Source: Flavobacteriales bacterium UBA5869 (GTDB lineage: Bacteria; Bacteroidota; Bacteroidia; Flavobacteriales_D; Crocinitomicaceae). Taken from it: DNA of 6,866 nucleotides. Position 1 is the first letter of the stretch; every line of letters starts with the position of its first letter. Where the stretch lies: assembly GCA_002432565.1 (NCBI GenBank), contig DJFP01000035.1, forward strand, positions 7,277 to 14,142. Direction: 5' to 3'. Position numbers and translations under genes: made by a program. Below, piece after piece: positions 6,213 to 6,866 of this stretch. Under the pieces are notes generated by a model that saw nothing but the letters and a program-made list of their open reading frames with translations, was not told the DNA's origin and did no database searches.

Positions 6213-6220
6213 TAATTTCG
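6213..6220 (+). promoter_or_regulatory. Candidate -7 box TAATTTCG for the acyltransferase gene
   Basis: TAATTTCG matches TAnnTTTG except for one C and lies 16 bases before the GTG start, the same geometry as the stronger box of the dehydrogenase gene. The -33 region shows only a T-run (6190-6195) and no clear TTG. Confidence 0.3.
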
Positions 6221-6236
6221 TCTGAAAGAACTACCA

Positions 6237-6866
6237 GTGCAAATACCTCAGCTCACCTTTACCCGCTTTTTAGCCAGTATGTCCATTGTCGTCCTGCATT
6301 TCGGATTATTCAATTGGCCACTGAATACGCATTACATTTCACGATTTGGAGGAGACCTTATTAACGGAATCACCTACTTCTTTGTATTATCGGGGTTCAT
6401 TTTGGTCATTTCGAATGCAAAAGACGACCAATTACCCGACCAGATTGAGCGGAAGTCGTTTTGGAAGCGGCGGTTTGCAAGAATTTATCCGGTTTACCTG
6501 TTATCCGTTCTTCTATTTTTTATACTTCAATTTAAATACAATCCCGATATTCCCCTTGAATGGCAAACTGATCCTTACTATTATTCGATTTTTTTACTCC
6601 AATCCTGGAACTATAAAATTGCCGCGAACATTAATTTTCCTGCCTGGTCATTATCCGTTGAAGCCTTTTTTTACCTCATTTTTCCATGGATCTATTTCAA
6701 CATATCCCGACTCAAAAACACCTCCATACTGGTCCTGGCACTTGTCTCCTGGTATTTGAATATCGTAACCATCGATTTTTTAATGACAGAAAAAGCGCCC
6801 AAACTCTTCGTAAATTTTTTCCCATTACTGCATGTCTCAACCTTTTTGATCGGTGTGTGTGCAGGA
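6237..6866 (+). CDS. OafA/YrhL-type membrane acyltransferase (acyltransferase family 3), N-terminal part
   Basis: The frame from GTG at 6237-6239 runs without a stop to the right edge, giving 210 residues; family members are usually about 350-400, or longer with an extra domain, so the C-terminus is missing. These multi-pass inner-membrane enzymes move acetyl or other acyl groups onto surface sugars such as O-antigen or exopolysaccharide. Family marks in order: QLTFTRFLASMSIVVLHFG (Arg10, conserved His21), FFVLSGFIL (48-56), the basic loop FWKRRFARIYPVY (75-87), and PAWSLSVEAFFYLIFP (135-150, Glu142). At least four hydrophobic helices are visible. An in-frame TAA at 6213 limits the start. CTG at 6222 is a less likely start, and the first ATG (Met15) would cut off the conserved Arg10, so GTG is chosen. 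The gene is divergent from the sensor kinase. The substrate cannot be told. Confidence 0.9.
   Translation, partial: MQIPQLTFTRFLASMSIVVLHFGLFNWPLNTHYISRFGGDLINGITYFFVLSGFILVISNAKDDQLPDQIERKSFWKRRFARIYPVYLLSVLLFFILQFKYNPDIPLEWQTDPYYYSIFLLQSWNYKIAANINFPAWSLSVEAFFYLIFPWIYFNISRLKNTSILVLALVSWYLNIVTIDFLMTEKAPKLFVNFFPLLHVSTFLIGVCAG

Noticed and set aside
6346..6759. Plus-strand open frame starting with an ATG, 137 codons
   Set aside because: It is out of frame with the acyltransferase, whose frame is open from 6237 to the edge and carries all family motifs; the 137-codon product has none.

Overview
The window reads like the chromosome of a Bacteroidota bacterium, most likely a Flavobacteriales member. 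Three things point that way. A TATCTTTG element fits the Bacteroidota -7 promoter consensus TAnnTTTG. Strong Shine-Dalgarno sequences are absent in front of the genes. The two-component pair has an RprX/RprY-like look. Genus-level placement is not possible from this sequence alone.

Layout, left to right. (1) The 3' end of an unrecognised plus-strand gene (1-405) runs into a perfect array of a 7-bp unit, ATTACGA (405-479). (2) Convergent to it is a minus-strand aldehyde dehydrogenase (517-1959). Its motifs resemble 2-aminomuconate / 2-hydroxymuconate semialdehyde dehydrogenases (ALDH8A1/AmnC/XylG type). Its promoter region holds a clear -7 box and an inverted repeat. (3) Upstream of that, on the same strand, is an exported protein with an N-terminal OmpA-like peptidoglycan-binding domain and a C-terminal stretch resembling an 8-stranded outer-membrane barrel (2101-3672). 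Directly in front of its likely GTG start sits a strong intrinsic-terminator hairpin. (4) Next is a two-component operon on the minus strand: sensor kinase (4526-6142) followed two bases later by an OmpR-class response regulator (3831-4523). (5) A 94-bp divergent intergenic region precedes the start of an OafA-type membrane acyltransferase (6237 to the right edge, plus strand, GTG start).

How they relate. The kinase and regulator are almost certainly co-transcribed and form one signalling pair. The OmpA-like protein and the acyltransferase are cell-envelope genes flanking that pair, so envelope control is a reasonable but unproven theme. The dehydrogenase looks like an unrelated metabolic gene with its own promoter. 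Its pathway partners are not in the window.

I see no CRISPR array, mobile element, tRNA or rRNA, and no clearly undescribed system. The signals most worth a second look are the heptamer array, the terminator-like hairpin abutting (or inside) the 5' end of the OmpA-like gene, the inverted repeat in the dehydrogenase promoter, and the inverted domain order of the OmpA-like protein.
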